A stretch of 64,000 nucleotides of DNA, taken from NCBI RefSeq assembly GCF_013315265.1, contig NZ_JABUFE010000001.1, forward strand, positions 62,001 through 126,000, written 5' to 3'. The notes under the pieces are model-generated. The model made no database searches and was not told where the DNA came from. It saw only the letters and a list, made by a program, of their open reading frames with translations. Of this stretch, positions 35,437 to 45,575 are shown in pieces. The position numbers and the translations under genes are program-made. The DNA is from Parasulfitobacter algicola. Its GTDB lineage: Bacteria > Pseudomonadota > Alphaproteobacteria > Rhodobacterales > Rhodobacteraceae. Each line of letters begins with the position of its first letter. Position 1 is the stretch's first letter.

Positions 35437-38400
35437 TCAAAGAATTGCAGTTGCTAGTGCCTCAGCTTGCCGCAACACTGTCTTCACAGCATCCGTGGCA
35501 AGGTCTGGAGGAAAGCCATGCCGTTGCAGGATTTTCTTAACGGTCACCCTCATTTTTGCCCTGACATTATCGCGGCGCCACCAATCTGTACCTGAGTTCT
35601 TCCTAACCGTATCGACGAGTTCGGCTGCGATGACCCGCAGCTCTTGATTGCTCATTATCTCGACAGCGCTGTTATTTTGAGCCAACGCATCATAGAATGC
35701 TCGCTCTTCCTGACTGAGCCCATCCTCAGGCTCATCTCGCAGATCTTTGGCAATCTCGATCAACTCTTGCAGCACCTGAAGCGCGTCAACGCTGCGATTA
35801 TGATAGCTGGCAATGGCCTGCTCAAGACGTGTTGAGAATTCTTCATTGCGTACAACGTTCGTGCGAGTCCGCGAAGTAATCTCTCCATTCAAGAGCTTTT
35901 TGAGCGCTTCAACAGCCAAGTTCCGGTGCTTCATATTCTGAATTTCGATCATGAATGCATCTGACAAGACGCTGATGTCCGGTCTATCGAACCCGCAGGC
36001 CTCAAGGATATCGACGACTTCCGTAGATACGACGGCTCGGTTCACCAATTGCTGGATTGCGAAGTCAGGCGAACCGTTGTGACCAACCCGACCAACCGCA
36101 CCGACTTTCTCCAATCCGGATCGAATAGCAGAGAAAAATGCGACCTCTTCGGTGCTTGATTTTGCTTGAGTACTCCCAGAAGCCAGTTTGAAGGCCTTCA
36201 CCAGCCCCGCAACAGCATCGTTGAAGCGCTTTACGGCACCAGCACCTTCGCCTTCATCTCGTTCCTTTTCAAGGACGTGGTTCAACGCCGCTGGCAGTAT
36301 CTTCAGTCGATCGGCCGGCGTGCCACCCAGAGTGGTGGAATAGTCGAAGCCATGGAGCTGTGACCGCGCCACATCAAGTGCATCCATGAAGGCTGCGACT
36401 GCTTCTGCCTCACTAATACCGGTCTGCTGTTGATCTGACTGTGAATAGTGCGCCAATGCGTTCTTCAAGTCCGCAGCAATACCGATATAGTCGACAATCA
36501 GGCCAGCGGGCTTATTCCTGAAAACCCGGTTTACGCGCGCAATAGCTTGCATCAAGCCGTGCCCCTTCATGGGCTTGTCCACGTATAATGTGTGCATACA
36601 GGGCGCATCGAAACCAGTTAGCCACATGTCCCGCACGATAACGATCTTCAAAGGGTCATCAGGGTCTTTCGCACGGTTCCTGATCGTTTCCTGACGGGTC
36701 TTGGAGCGTACATGAGGTCGGAATTCCGCTGGGTCGGTCGCACTCCCTGTCATAATGACTTTCACGGTGCCGCTGTCATCCGTGTCACTGTGCCAATCAG
36801 GTCTCGCCGCTACGATGCGCTCATAGACTTCAACACAGATCCGGCGGCTTATGCAAACAATCATGGCCTTCCCGTCAATCGCTTCGATGCGGGCATCAAA
36901 ATGTGTGAGGATATCCTCAACCACGGTATCCAGACGTTTCTCAGCCCCGACCAATGCTTCGACACGGGACCATTTCCGCGCTGCAGCAGCGGCTTGATCC
37001 TCCTCCAGTGTTTCAGTGGCCTCGTCGAACTCTTCATCAAGCTCACTGCTCAAGTCGTCGTCCATTTCGATTTTCGCGACTCTGGCTTCGTAGTAGATCG
37101 GCACCGTGGCGCCGTCTTCAACGGCTTGCGCGATGTCATACACATCAATGTATTCGCCAAACACGCTTCTGGTGTTTGCACCGACCAAATCGACCGGAGT
37201 ACCTGTGAAGGCCACATAGACCGCATTGGGAAGCGCCTGCCGCAACTGATAAGCCAGCCCGTGCTGAACTTCGCCCGTGTCTTTTTTCAGCTTAGCTTCA
37301 AACCCATATTGTGTACGATGCGCTTCGTCGACCATCACAATCACATTTGACCGAGACGTAAGCTCAGGGAAAATATCACCTTTTTCGGGGCGGAACTTCT
37401 GGATGGTCGAAAAGACAATCCCGCCCACCTCACGGTTCAAAAGCGCCTTGAGTGCGACAATGCTATCGGCTTGAACCGGCTCTTCCCCCAGTAGATCTTT
37501 GCAGCGGCCAAAAGTTCCGAACAATTGGTTGTCGAGATCATTCCGGTCCGTCAACACAAGCAGTGTTGGGTTTTCCAGCCCAGCGTGGTGCATTACGCGT
37601 CCCGCAAGAAAAGTCATCAGAAGCGACTTGCCACTGCCCTGCGTGTGCCAAATGACACCGCCTTTTCCGTCTGTGTCTCTGGCCGCCATCACCGTTTCGA
37701 CAGCTTTGCGCACAGCGTGGAACTGGTGATAGCCTGCAATTTTTTTGATCGGACCTTTACCTTCGTCCTCGAACACTACGAACCATCGCAACATGTCCAA
37801 GAGCGTTTCGGGGGTCAGCAAACCTTGAGTCAGTGTCTGCAATGCAAGGGTCGAGTTTTCCGCCTCGATCGTTTCCCCATCTACGGTGCGCCAACGCATA
37901 AAGCGGTCAAGACCGGCAGAAAGAGAACCATAGCGTGCGTTGAACCCATCCGAGATCACCGTCAGCAGCGTTGACCGGAATAAGTCAGGAATATCTTCCT
38001 TATAGGTATCGATCTGGCGATACGCCGCGTCGATGTACGCACCTTCAGTGCCTTTCAATTCAACTACAACCAACGGCAACCCGTTCAAGAACAGCACGAC
38101 ATCTGGAATGCGAGGGTTCTTTCCGACCACGTCAACTTGGTTGATGGCACGCCAGTCGTTGTTCTCGTTGGTCCAATCAACGAGCTGCACCCGCGCGTTC
38201 CGCTCCTCGCCGTCGGCGAAATAACTCAGGGCCACACCATTGACGAGCAGATCGTGTAACCTGCGGTTTTCCTGAACCAGATCTGTCGCAAACACCACAT
38301 CATGCACGCGAGCGGCTGCTTCCTGTATCGCCGTATCTGGCAACTCCGGGTTCAAGCGTTTGAGGGCCTCAAAAAAAACCCTTAGCAGGAAAGTTTCGCG

Positions 38401-38526
38401 AAAGCTGGTACGCATCGGATTTCGCATTTCAGGTGAAATTTCGGATCCATGATGCAAGGAATACCCAAGAGTTCCCAAATCCTCCATGAACACCGCTTCA
38501 AGGTCCGCTTCGCTTGCCCAAGCCAT
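35437..38526 (-). CDS. hsdR: Type I restriction enzyme, R (motor/nuclease) subunit
   Basis: A 1029-aa HsdR. The N-terminal nuclease domain has the PD-(D/E)xK pattern (RIPDVVLFLNGLPLVVVELK). The SF2 translocase has Walker A in HTQGSGKSLLMTFLAGR, the DEAH box in VMVDEAHRTQYG, VAFTGTPVD, and motif VI region GLMQAIARVNRVFR. The C-terminus is helical and contacts HsdM/HsdS. It pumps and cuts unmodified DNA away from the recognition site. The ATG at 38526 overlaps the stop of the preceding DUF4268 gene (TGATG); the frame is open further upstream without conserved sequence. It is the last gene of a five-gene operon hsdM - hsdS - DUF6615-like - DUF4268 - hsdR. Confidence 0.96.
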   Translation of the reverse strand: MAWASEADLEAVFMEDLGTLGYSLHHGSEISPEMRNPMRTSFRETFLLRVFFEALKRLNPELPDTAIQEAAARVHDVVFATDLVQENRRLHDLLVNGVALSYFADGEERNARVQLVDWTNENNDWRAINQVDVVGKNPRIPDVVLFLNGLPLVVVELKGTEGAYIDAAYRQIDTYKEDIPDLFRSTLLTVISDGFNARYGSLSAGLDRFMRWRTVDGETIEAENSTLALQTLTQGLLTPETLLDMLRWFVVFEDEGKGPIKKIAGYHQFHAVRKAVETVMAARDTDGKGGVIWHTQGSGKSLLMTFLAGRVMHHAGLENPTLLVLTDRNDLDNQLFGTFGRCKDLLGEEPVQADSIVALKALLNREVGGIVFSTIQKFRPEKGDIFPELTSRSNVIVMVDEAHRTQYGFEAKLKKDTGEVQHGLAYQLRQALPNAVYVAFTGTPVDLVGANTRSVFGEYIDVYDIAQAVEDGATVPIYYEARVAKIEMDDDLSSELDEEFDEATETLEEDQAAAAARKWSRVEALVGAEKRLDTVVEDILTHFDARIEAIDGKAMIVCISRRICVEVYERIVAARPDWHSDTDDSGTVKVIMTGSATDPAEFRPHVRSKTRQETIRNRAKDPDDPLKIVIVRDMWLTGFDAPCMHTLYVDKPMKGHGLMQAIARVNRVFRNKPAGLIVDYIGIAADLKNALAHYSQSDQQQTGISEAEAVAAFMDALDVARSQLHGFDYSTTLGGTPADRLKILPAALNHVLEKERDEGEGAGAVKRFNDAVAGLVKAFKLASGSTQAKSSTEEVAFFSAIRSGLEKVGAVGRVGHNGSPDFAIQQLVNRAVVSTEVVDILEACGFDRPDISVLSDAFMIEIQNMKHRNLAVEALKKLLNGEITSRTRTNVVRNEEFSTRLEQAIASYHNRSVDALQVLQELIEIAKDLRDEPEDGLSQEERAFYDALAQNNSAVEIMSNQELRVIAAELVDTVRKNSGTDWWRRDNVRAKMRVTVKKILQRHGFPPDLATDAVKTVLRQAEALATAIL

Positions 38527-39662
38527 CAGATCAGGTTCTCCCCGGATTTCAGGCCTTGGTTCAACTCCGCCAAGGGGCCCCTCAACGCGCGTTCCCACTT
38601 CTGCATGTGCTCGACATGCCATGCCACGTATTCAGGCCATCCTTCGCGGTTATACCCTTCGCAGGGGCGCCCAAACTGCAGGCGACTGGCCTTCTTGTTG
38701 TCCAGGCGCAGCCACTCGATCTCATGACCAAACGCGGCTTCGATCTCGTCCTTCTTTTCAATCAGCCGGTCGAACAACCACTTGTTCTCAACGGCATCAG
38801 CCCGGCCAAAAGTGAACTCGACCCTGATCTCAGACTTAGCGAAGATGAGCGCGTAGGGGCATGACCGCAGCCCCGACCCGGCGCTCAGCCAATGGTCCTT
38901 CCCCGGGCTGATGTTTTGATAGAGCGTATCTCCCGCCTCCTTCAGTGCATCGAGCGTCATTTCCCAGTAGTCGCGTCGCAATTTATGACGGTTTTTTTGT
39001 TCACCTTGCGCCCCGCGAGCTTCGGTCTCTTTCTCTGCCATCCCAATCATGAAATCCGCAGCTTCTGGTGTGGGGATGACGGGTTGAATGTCGACAAACA
39101 ACTCGTCGCCGAAGGTGTAAGGCGTCACTCTGAAGCATCGTGCGTCGATGCCATGCTCGCGCAGCCACAACACCGTAGCGGTCACCTCTTTGCGGAAATT
39201 GGCGGCGATGAACATCAGGCGCTGATCGTTACCGGGGTTCAGGACGATTTCGTCCAGCTCTTCTTCCTCTAAGAATTCGCAAATGTTGGCGACAGCATTT
39301 CCGCCACCGCAGTAACGGTCGAGGTATTGCTGATAGATATCAACGATCTGCGACTTCGTCAGACCTGACACATAGGCTGTGTATTTCAGCGCCTGCCAAG
39401 TCACATCGCGACCACTGTCATCGAGCTTATTCTCAATCACAACCAACTGCCCGTCCTTGTCGAGCGCCAAAAGGTCGAGCCGCTCGCGGGTGTCAGCGAA
39501 CCCGTCGAACTCCTTTTGGATGATCAACAGCTCTTCACCCAGGGCGTCTGGTTGATTTGCCAGCCATTCCTGCAAATGTTCTCGCTCACGCAGATTGAGA
39601 TCGGCAAAACGCTTTTCTTCAAGCTTCTGCAGGCGGTTTTCGGAACGGTTAACTTGGAACAT
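38526..39662 (-). CDS. DUF4268 protein with PD-(D/E)xK nuclease-like domain
   Basis: A 378-aa protein. Residues about 61-79 carry a restriction-nuclease pattern (RLDLLALDKDGQLVVIENK, Asp then Glu-x-Lys across a beta hairpin), followed by the helix DDSGRDVTWQALKYTAYV. The C-terminal part fits the DUF4268 domain (DYWEMTLDALKEAGDTLYQN, then VEFTFGRADAVENKWLFDRL). Such proteins are often encoded in or near restriction operons. Here it lies between the specificity subunit and hsdR and overlaps hsdR by one base, so it is made with the complex. Its role, perhaps an extra nuclease or anti-phage effector, is inferred from position and motif only. Confidence 0.82.
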   Translation of the reverse strand: MFQVNRSENRLQKLEEKRFADLNLREREHLQEWLANQPDALGEELLIIQKEFDGFADTRERLDLLALDKDGQLVVIENKLDDSGRDVTWQALKYTAYVSGLTKSQIVDIYQQYLDRYCGGGNAVANICEFLEEEELDEIVLNPGNDQRLMFIAANFRKEVTATVLWLREHGIDARCFRVTPYTFGDELFVDIQPVIPTPEAADFMIGMAEKETEARGAQGEQKNRHKLRRDYWEMTLDALKEAGDTLYQNISPGKDHWLSAGSGLRSCPYALIFAKSEIRVEFTFGRADAVENKWLFDRLIEKKDEIEAAFGHEIEWLRLDNKKASRLQFGRPCEGYNREGWPEYVAWHVEHMQKWERALRGPLAELNQGLKSGENLI

Positions 39663-39673
39663 AAAATATCTCG

Positions 39674-40492
39674 CTATTCATCAATCTTAATATGAGCGAC
39701 GCCCTCAAGCCGTCTTTCGGATAAGAATTCATCCAAGTATATTCTGCTATCTTCATCTAACGCGCCGATAGTATCTGAAAGCATCGGAACCCATTCAGGG
39801 CGGTGTGTGGCACGCCTGAAGCTTTGATTTCCCGCCATGGTTTTCATGGCCTCCTTGGTTCGGCATGTTTTTCCAATTCCAAAGAAAAGGTGCCATGGTA
39901 CCATTCCACCAATCAGAGCTGAGAGTTTATTACTCTTCTTGGCAGCTACGAAATCCGCAGTTGCGACAGAACAGCCCCAGCAGGTTTGACCAAAATGGTC
40001 GGGTGGCCCAGAGTTGTTAAAAAGATGAACGTCCTTCACCAAACCGTGGTTGTAAAATAAATAAATGGGGTTTGCATCGCCAGCCATCGAAATCAGATCG
40101 GTAGATTGCAGGCTTCCAACTTTCAAGCCATCGTAGCGCCCTAAAACATAGCCGCCGCGCTTGTCTTGCTTATGAAACAAGACCTTTGCCTGCACGCGAA
40201 ACCCCACCATGCATTCCGGCGTCTCAACAAACCATTCCCAGTCGGCACCATTCCCTTGGACGGCTGGCTTGCCTTTCTTGGCGGCGCGGCCACCTTCCTC
40301 GTATTTGTTGAACATCTTCACATGAACGCCAAGGCCTTCTGTGTGTTCTGCAATGCGCAACAAAAGCATTTCGGTAATCGTTTCTTCCTGTAGCTTCAGC
40401 CCCTTGTGAAACGCCGCTTCTTGCCGACTCCAAACCCAATCGGCCCATATTCGCAATTTTGCTCGAAAATCTCCTGAGGCGATAGCAGTCAA
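39674..40492 (-). CDS. DUF6615-like protein with possible nuclease motif
   Basis: A 272-aa protein with the segment NGADWEW at residues 81-87 and GFRVQAKVLF at about 97-106. This resembles a PD-(D/E)xK core (Asp ... Gln-x-Lys) as in the poorly known DUF6615 family, where ADWEW and RVQAK strings recur. Later parts include NPIYLFYNHG and a pair of cysteines in QTCWGCSVATAD. It overlaps hsdS by four bases and precedes DUF4268 by 11, so it belongs to the restriction operon. Function is unknown; I can only see the motif and the context. The family name is from memory and unverified. Confidence 0.6.
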   Translation of the reverse strand: MTAIASGDFRAKLRIWADWVWSRQEAAFHKGLKLQEETITEMLLLRIAEHTEGLGVHVKMFNKYEEGGRAAKKGKPAVQGNGADWEWFVETPECMVGFRVQAKVLFHKQDKRGGYVLGRYDGLKVGSLQSTDLISMAGDANPIYLFYNHGLVKDVHLFNNSGPPDHFGQTCWGCSVATADFVAAKKSNKLSALIGGMVPWHLFFGIGKTCRTKEAMKTMAGNQSFRRATHRPEWVPMLSDTIGALDEDSRIYLDEFLSERRLEGVAHIKIDE

Positions 40493-41709
40493 ACCATCTC
40501 CTCCACCTGTTCGCGGGCCTCACACACGCGCAATTCGCCGGACATCAAGCGCGGCAAGAGCGTGTCGCGGAGGGCGGCGAGGGTTTGGATTTCAGCGGTG
40601 ATGTTTCGAACTCTTGCATCAATTGCAACGGCTTCGGCTTCGTAGGCGTCTTTTAGCGGCTCGGATGGAACCACGATTTCCAATCCGGCAAGCTGCTTTT
40701 TGTTGATAGAGCCGAATACCGTGCCTTCACTATCGTAGGATTTTAAATCTTCCGACAAAGCCCAAATGGCCTCGTAACCGTATGCACTTCGTCCAGACTT
40801 CTCAGAAAGCGAAGCAACACCGCGTCCAATGCAGCATTCTTCCCAGGCGCGATTGAGATCGCCCACGGGCGCTCGAACACTGAGAAGGATGCTGTCCCAA
40901 GGTGCGATCCGAGTTGGAGCGGTGCAATACTTTCTGCGAGTTGGGAACCTGAAACCGAAATCAGTCCGACCTTGAAAGAAGGGGAGACCTTCGCCGCTTT
41001 CATTGTAAGTGTTCCCGGGAGGTGACTGTCCCATTACAACGTTGAAAACTTCTTCCACGCTTCCCATCTCCCACCCATCCGGCAGGCCATCCTCGCCGAA
41101 ACTGTCGGGGAAGAGGGCGGCGGTGGCGGCGTCCATGTGGGCGGGGGCGCGGCCTGCGGCTTTGGCGTGGACGGGGTCGAAATCGACGAACCAAGACCGA
41201 TACAATGCCCGCGCCATCTCTTCCAACGTCGCCGCCGTCTTGCGGTTCAACTCGATCTTGTCATCCAACGTTTCCAAAATGCATACGATCTCTGCTTGTT
41301 CTTGGACCGGAGGCAAAGGAAAGTCCTGAAACGAAAAAACATCCCTTGTTAAGCTGGGGTTGGACGTGCCGTCCTTCAGATGGTTCAGCCCCATCAAGTT
41401 CGTGAAATAGTAGAAAAATCGCGGCAGAACAGCATTAGAGAATGATGTGTAGTAGGCCGTGTCGATAACCCAGAAGGGCCCTTCACACCACTTCACTCCC
41501 AGAGGACCCTGTCCCTTTCTGCCCAGCATTACAGTTGGGCCAGACTTGAGCGCAGTATCATGCCACCCTGTGACCCCGTTAGAACCATATACAGGGATGT
41601 TTCCTGGCCTTCTTTTGCTTGCCGTAAGCGCTTTTCCATAGTGAAGTGTGCAAACGTCGCGCATCTGCACTTTTGGCCAAGGCAGAGTATCCGGAAGCGC
41701 AATACTCAT
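40489..41709 (-). CDS. hsdS: Type I restriction-modification specificity subunit
   Basis: A 406-aa HsdS with two target recognition domains and conserved spacer helices. TRD1 covers about residues 12-150, ending in QDFPLPPVQEQAEIVCILET with the helix DDKIELNRKTAATLEEMARA. TRD2 covers about 215-360 and ends in PSEPLKDAYEAEAVAIDARV. Each TRD reads one half of a bipartite DNA target; the target cannot be predicted from sequence. The ATG overlaps the hsdM stop, and the stop overlaps the next gene by four bases, so the operon is tightly coupled. Confidence 0.95.
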   Translation of the reverse strand: MSIALPDTLPWPKVQMRDVCTLHYGKALTASKRRPGNIPVYGSNGVTGWHDTALKSGPTVMLGRKGQGPLGVKWCEGPFWVIDTAYYTSFSNAVLPRFFYYFTNLMGLNHLKDGTSNPSLTRDVFSFQDFPLPPVQEQAEIVCILETLDDKIELNRKTAATLEEMARALYRSWFVDFDPVHAKAAGRAPAHMDAATAALFPDSFGEDGLPDGWEMGSVEEVFNVVMGQSPPGNTYNESGEGLPFFQGRTDFGFRFPTRRKYCTAPTRIAPWDSILLSVRAPVGDLNRAWEECCIGRGVASLSEKSGRSAYGYEAIWALSEDLKSYDSEGTVFGSINKKQLAGLEIVVPSEPLKDAYEAEAVAIDARVRNITAEIQTLAALRDTLLPRLMSGELRVCEAREQVEEMV

Positions 41710-43226
41710 TCCAATGCCCCTAGCCGTTCCTCAATCTCCTTCTCCAGCCGCCGCCCTTCGGCAAACTGACCGCGCAGCTCTCCCATCAAACGTCTAAACT
41801 TCTCTTCAAACGGTTCGCCGTCATCCTCCAAGGCTCCTGCGCCCACGTACCGTCCCGGGGTCAGCACGTAGTTGTGCTTGGCGATCTCATCCAAGCTGGC
41901 GGACTTGCAGAAACCCGGCACGTCCTCATACGCCCCCGCGTCCGGCTCCCCCCTCCAAGCGTGATAGGCGCGCGCGACGCTTGCGACCTCTTCCTCTGAC
42001 ATCTCTTTTTGCTTCCGGCTACCAGGCACCAACGCGCCCATCTTGCGCGCATCAATGAACAGCACCTCACCGCGCCGGTCGCGCAACTTGGCTTCCTTGG
42101 CGATGCCGTTGGATTTGTCCTTGGCCATGATCCACAGGCAGGCCGGAATTTGCGTGCCGTAAAACAGCTGCCCCGGCAGGGCCACCATGGCATCCACCGC
42201 GTCGCCCTCGACCAATGCGCGGCGGATATCGCCCTCGCCCCCTGACATCGACGACATGGAGCCGTTCGCCATGACCACCCCGCCGATGCCGGACGCGGAA
42301 AGGTGATGGTGAATATGCTGAATCCAGCCAAAGTTGGCATTGCCCACAGGCGGCGCACCATATTTCCAGCGCGTGTCTTCACGCAGTAGTTCGCCCGACC
42401 AGTCAGAGATGTTGAAGGGCGGATTAGCGAGGATGTAGTCAAAGCGTTCATCAGGGAAAGCATCCTTCACCAGTGTACCTTCGGAATTCCACCGGATGTC
42501 GGCAAAGATGCCGCGAATGGCAAGGTTCATGCGGGCCAGACCAAAGGTGGTGTGGTTGCGTTCCTGACCGTAGATAGCGATGTCGCCGATCTGGCCAGAA
42601 TGGGCGTCGATGAATTTCTCAGATTGCACAAAGAAACCACCGGTGCCGCAGCACGGATCATAAACGCGACCCTTGGTCGGTTCGATCATCTCAATCAGCG
42701 TATCAACGATGGATTTGGGTGTGTAGAATTCGCCGCCACGCTTGCCTTCAGCGCCTGCGAACTCACCAATGCAGTATTCGTAGATGCGCCCGATCAGGTC
42801 GAAGTCGTCCTTGGTGCCTTCCAGCTTAATGTTAGAAAACAGGTCCATCAGGCCGGTGAGCATGGCGCGATCGACGCTTTCCTTGCCGAAGACCTTAGGT
42901 AATGCGCCTTTGAGGGTTTCGTTGTCAGCCTCAATCGCGCGCATGGCTTCATCGATCATGATGCCGATTTTGGCGTCTTTGGATTGCTTGGCGAGCATGG
43001 ACCAGCGCGCCTTTTCCGGCACCCAAAAGATGCTCTCGGCCAAGTATTCATCGCGGTCCTCAGCGTCGGAGTATTCATCTTCGCTGAGCCGGGTATGTAA
43101 GCGCTCGAATGACATCGAAACATAGCGCAAGAACAACATACCGAGTGCGATGTGCTTGTATTCACCGGCATCCATCGAACCGCGCATTTTGTCCGCAGCT
43201 GCAAATAGCGTCTTTTCAATGCTCAT
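41706..43226 (-). CDS. hsdM: Type I restriction-modification DNA methyltransferase subunit
   Basis: A 506-aa N6-adenine methyltransferase: an N-terminal helical HsdM_N domain (DKMRGSMDAGEYKHIALGML), SAM-binding VYDPCCGTGGFFVQSEKFID, and the catalytic NPPF in YILANPPFNISDW near residue 267. With HsdS it methylates the host's target sites to protect them. It is the first gene of the operon, with GAGGACATAA before the ATG, and is divergent from tniQ across a 162-bp gap that must hold both promoters. Confidence 0.97.
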   Translation of the reverse strand: MSIEKTLFAAADKMRGSMDAGEYKHIALGMLFLRYVSMSFERLHTRLSEDEYSDAEDRDEYLAESIFWVPEKARWSMLAKQSKDAKIGIMIDEAMRAIEADNETLKGALPKVFGKESVDRAMLTGLMDLFSNIKLEGTKDDFDLIGRIYEYCIGEFAGAEGKRGGEFYTPKSIVDTLIEMIEPTKGRVYDPCCGTGGFFVQSEKFIDAHSGQIGDIAIYGQERNHTTFGLARMNLAIRGIFADIRWNSEGTLVKDAFPDERFDYILANPPFNISDWSGELLREDTRWKYGAPPVGNANFGWIQHIHHHLSASGIGGVVMANGSMSSMSGGEGDIRRALVEGDAVDAMVALPGQLFYGTQIPACLWIMAKDKSNGIAKEAKLRDRRGEVLFIDARKMGALVPGSRKQKEMSEEEVASVARAYHAWRGEPDAGAYEDVPGFCKSASLDEIAKHNYVLTPGRYVGAGALEDDGEPFEEKFRRLMGELRGQFAEGRRLEKEIEERLGALE

Positions 43227-43388
43227 TTATGTCCTCAAATATTTTAAGCCCGTCGAATTCGAGGGACAACTTATCCACGAGTAGTGGCGCATATCAGTTT
43301 AAACTTCAATCGATTGAAAGTACCGCTTTTCAGTTGCCTGACACCTTTATTGGGGTACACCCCCCTTAGCCTGATACAAAGATCTTTC

Positions 43389-45261
43389 ATGAAGCCGTTA
43401 GCTCTAAGACCTGAACCCATTCACCGTGAAACGTTGCATTCCTTCGTTTCACGCATGGCCGCGATGAACCGGGTGGATACGGTGGATTTCTGCGTCGATA
43501 TGGGCTTCTCGATGAAGAAGCTGATCGACCCAAATGAGGAGGTTCTGAATATCATCGCTGCGATCGGTGGCCTCGATGTCAAATCTGTCTCTACTTTGAG
43601 AGCGTGGACAGCGGAAAAATCCGACGATGTGCGTATGATTTTCCGTGGTGAGGAGTTCGTTTCCCGCGCCCTGAAGAACCCGAGGGTTCGTGGATGCCCC
43701 ATTTGCTTGCAAGAAGATGCTGAAACGGATCCAGAAAGGCCATTGGCCGCGATGGCGATGCGCGGTGAATGGCAACTGCGAGAGATGTCAGTCTGCGTTC
43801 GACACAAACACCCCTTAGTTACACTTTGGGAGCGGAAAAAGCCTGTTGAACGGTTCAATATCGGAGCAAGGCTTTTCGATGTTCTCAAGGATCTTCAGGA
43901 CGGAAAATTTGATCTGACGCAAACCCAGCCGACCGCTTATGATCTGTGGCTCGACCAGCGCCTCGAAAACGGACATGATCCCACGTGCTTGGTTGATAAT
44001 TCCCTCTACGCAGCGACAACATTTTGCCGACTTCTAGGAACAGAGATGTTGCGGCTGCGAAACGAGAAACACCCTAACGACTTCACTTATATGAGGGCTG
44101 CACAACGCACAGGTTTTGACATAGCATCAAAAGGGAACGACGCGGTCAGCGATGCCTACAAAGAACTTGCTGCCGACGCTTCAAGTGCAGGTGATCTACC
44201 AAACAAGGCCTTTGGGGATCTATATAGAAGCCTCGCCAGAGCGCATCGCAACGATCGTGCTTTTGACGGGTTTCGGCACGTCCTTTGGGACCGCATTATT
44301 CTGGTTTGGCCTGTCGCCGCAAATGAAGAAATTCTAGGCTTTACGCTACCAGAAAGAAAACTTCATTGCTTGTTGTCAGCAGCTCAAGAAGCGGGAGTGG
44401 GTGAGAAGTTTTTGGACCAACTTCTTGTTGAGGCGGGAGCCTACCCTGCGGATGACACCAGGCCAGCATCTCGAAAAACGTTTGATGCCGTACGGTATGC
44501 CAAACTGATCGCAGAAATCCCAAAATTAGTAGGCCCGATCGCCATGCGTGAGGCAATGGGCGCGACACAAGCAGTTTAAGTCTTTGGCCGAGGCGAAATT
44601 ACTCATTCCTGTCACGAATATCTCAACTGTCAAGTCTCCCTGGCGCATCGAAGATGGGATAAATCTTGTTAATGATCTCAATGATTTGGTAGCAAAAACG
44701 GTCACCGACGAAAAACACTGGGAGGTCATCCAGCAAGCTAAGTCGAGAACAAAACTGGATGTTGGTTTTGTTATAGAGGCCATACGCGATGGACGTCTAC
44801 AGCTTGCCAAGTTCGAAGGCGTTGATGGTTACAGAAGCTTTTGTGTCTCCAAAGCCGAAATGAACAAACTGTTAGCTGAAAACCCTCATAAAATCACGAT
44901 CGGGCCACGCCTTCTGCCTGGGGTAATCTGCACGGCAGCAGCATTTGGACGTTCGGTCGGCATGCGGGGAGACCAAGCGTTTATAAGACTTGTGCGTGCC
45001 AGACTTACGCCGGCAAGCCATGTGGTTGTGACAAAATCCGGTGTGAAGCGTTTTTATGTTACAGAAAGCGATATCGCAGCGTTTCATGAAAAATTTGTTA
45101 CCCAAGCATCAATGGCCGCTGAATACGACGTGGATTGGAGAACTCTCGTGAGCAGGTTGCAAGCCGGCGGAGTTGAGCCATTTTCATCTGGAAGCGACGG
45201 ATTTGGTCACCTGTATCTACGCGTCGATGTCGAAGAACTCTTCGGTAGCAGCGATGCCTAG
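43389..45261 (+). pseudogene. tniQ: TniQ/TnsD-family target selector with a frameshift
   Basis: From the ATG at 43389 the first frame gives a TniQ N-terminus (RPEPIHRETLHSFVSRMAAM) with the zinc-binding cysteines of RGCPICLQED near residue 102 and CVRHKHPL near 137. It ends abnormally at 44579. The protein continues in the next frame from about 44565 (HKQFKSLAEAKLLIPVT, then a helical C-terminal part) to 45261, so one or two bases have been gained or lost around 44565-44572. Intact it would be about 620 aa. TniQ/TnsD proteins choose the insertion site and hand it to TnsC. Position far from tnsABC, across the restriction operon, is unusual. Confidence 0.82.
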
Positions 45262-45575
45262 CTTAGCTTTTCGGATGTGAACAAAGATTACCTGCAAGCT
45301 GTGCCGCTTTTATTGGGGCAACCCAAAATCGGCGGTACCGTCTTATACCTATGTGTCGAGCACGGAGATGCCGCGTCGATCTCTGTGGCCACTGATATCT
45401 CAGAACGCTGGCCCACTATGGCGGGCGACTCAGAGCTGCCCTCAAGTTCTCCAGGAATTTCTGCAATGTAGCTTTCCCAAAGCAGAGATCGAAGATAACC
45501 CCTTTCGAGGTTAGCTTCATTTTACGGACTATTCTGAGATTTCAAATTTTTATTCATAGAACGATTAAAGTCAAT
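45262..45575. other. Short gap after tniQ
   Basis: The 314 bp between tniQ and the protease gene contain one 64-codon frame (from a GTG at 45277) without recognisable features, plus A/T-rich sequence before the convergent protease stop. I do not support a gene here, and see no terminator or repeat. Confidence 0.45.

Noticed and set aside
45277-45471. 64-codon frame after tniQ
   Set aside because: GTG start without a ribosome binding site, no recognisable features, and low-complexity end; not supported as a gene.
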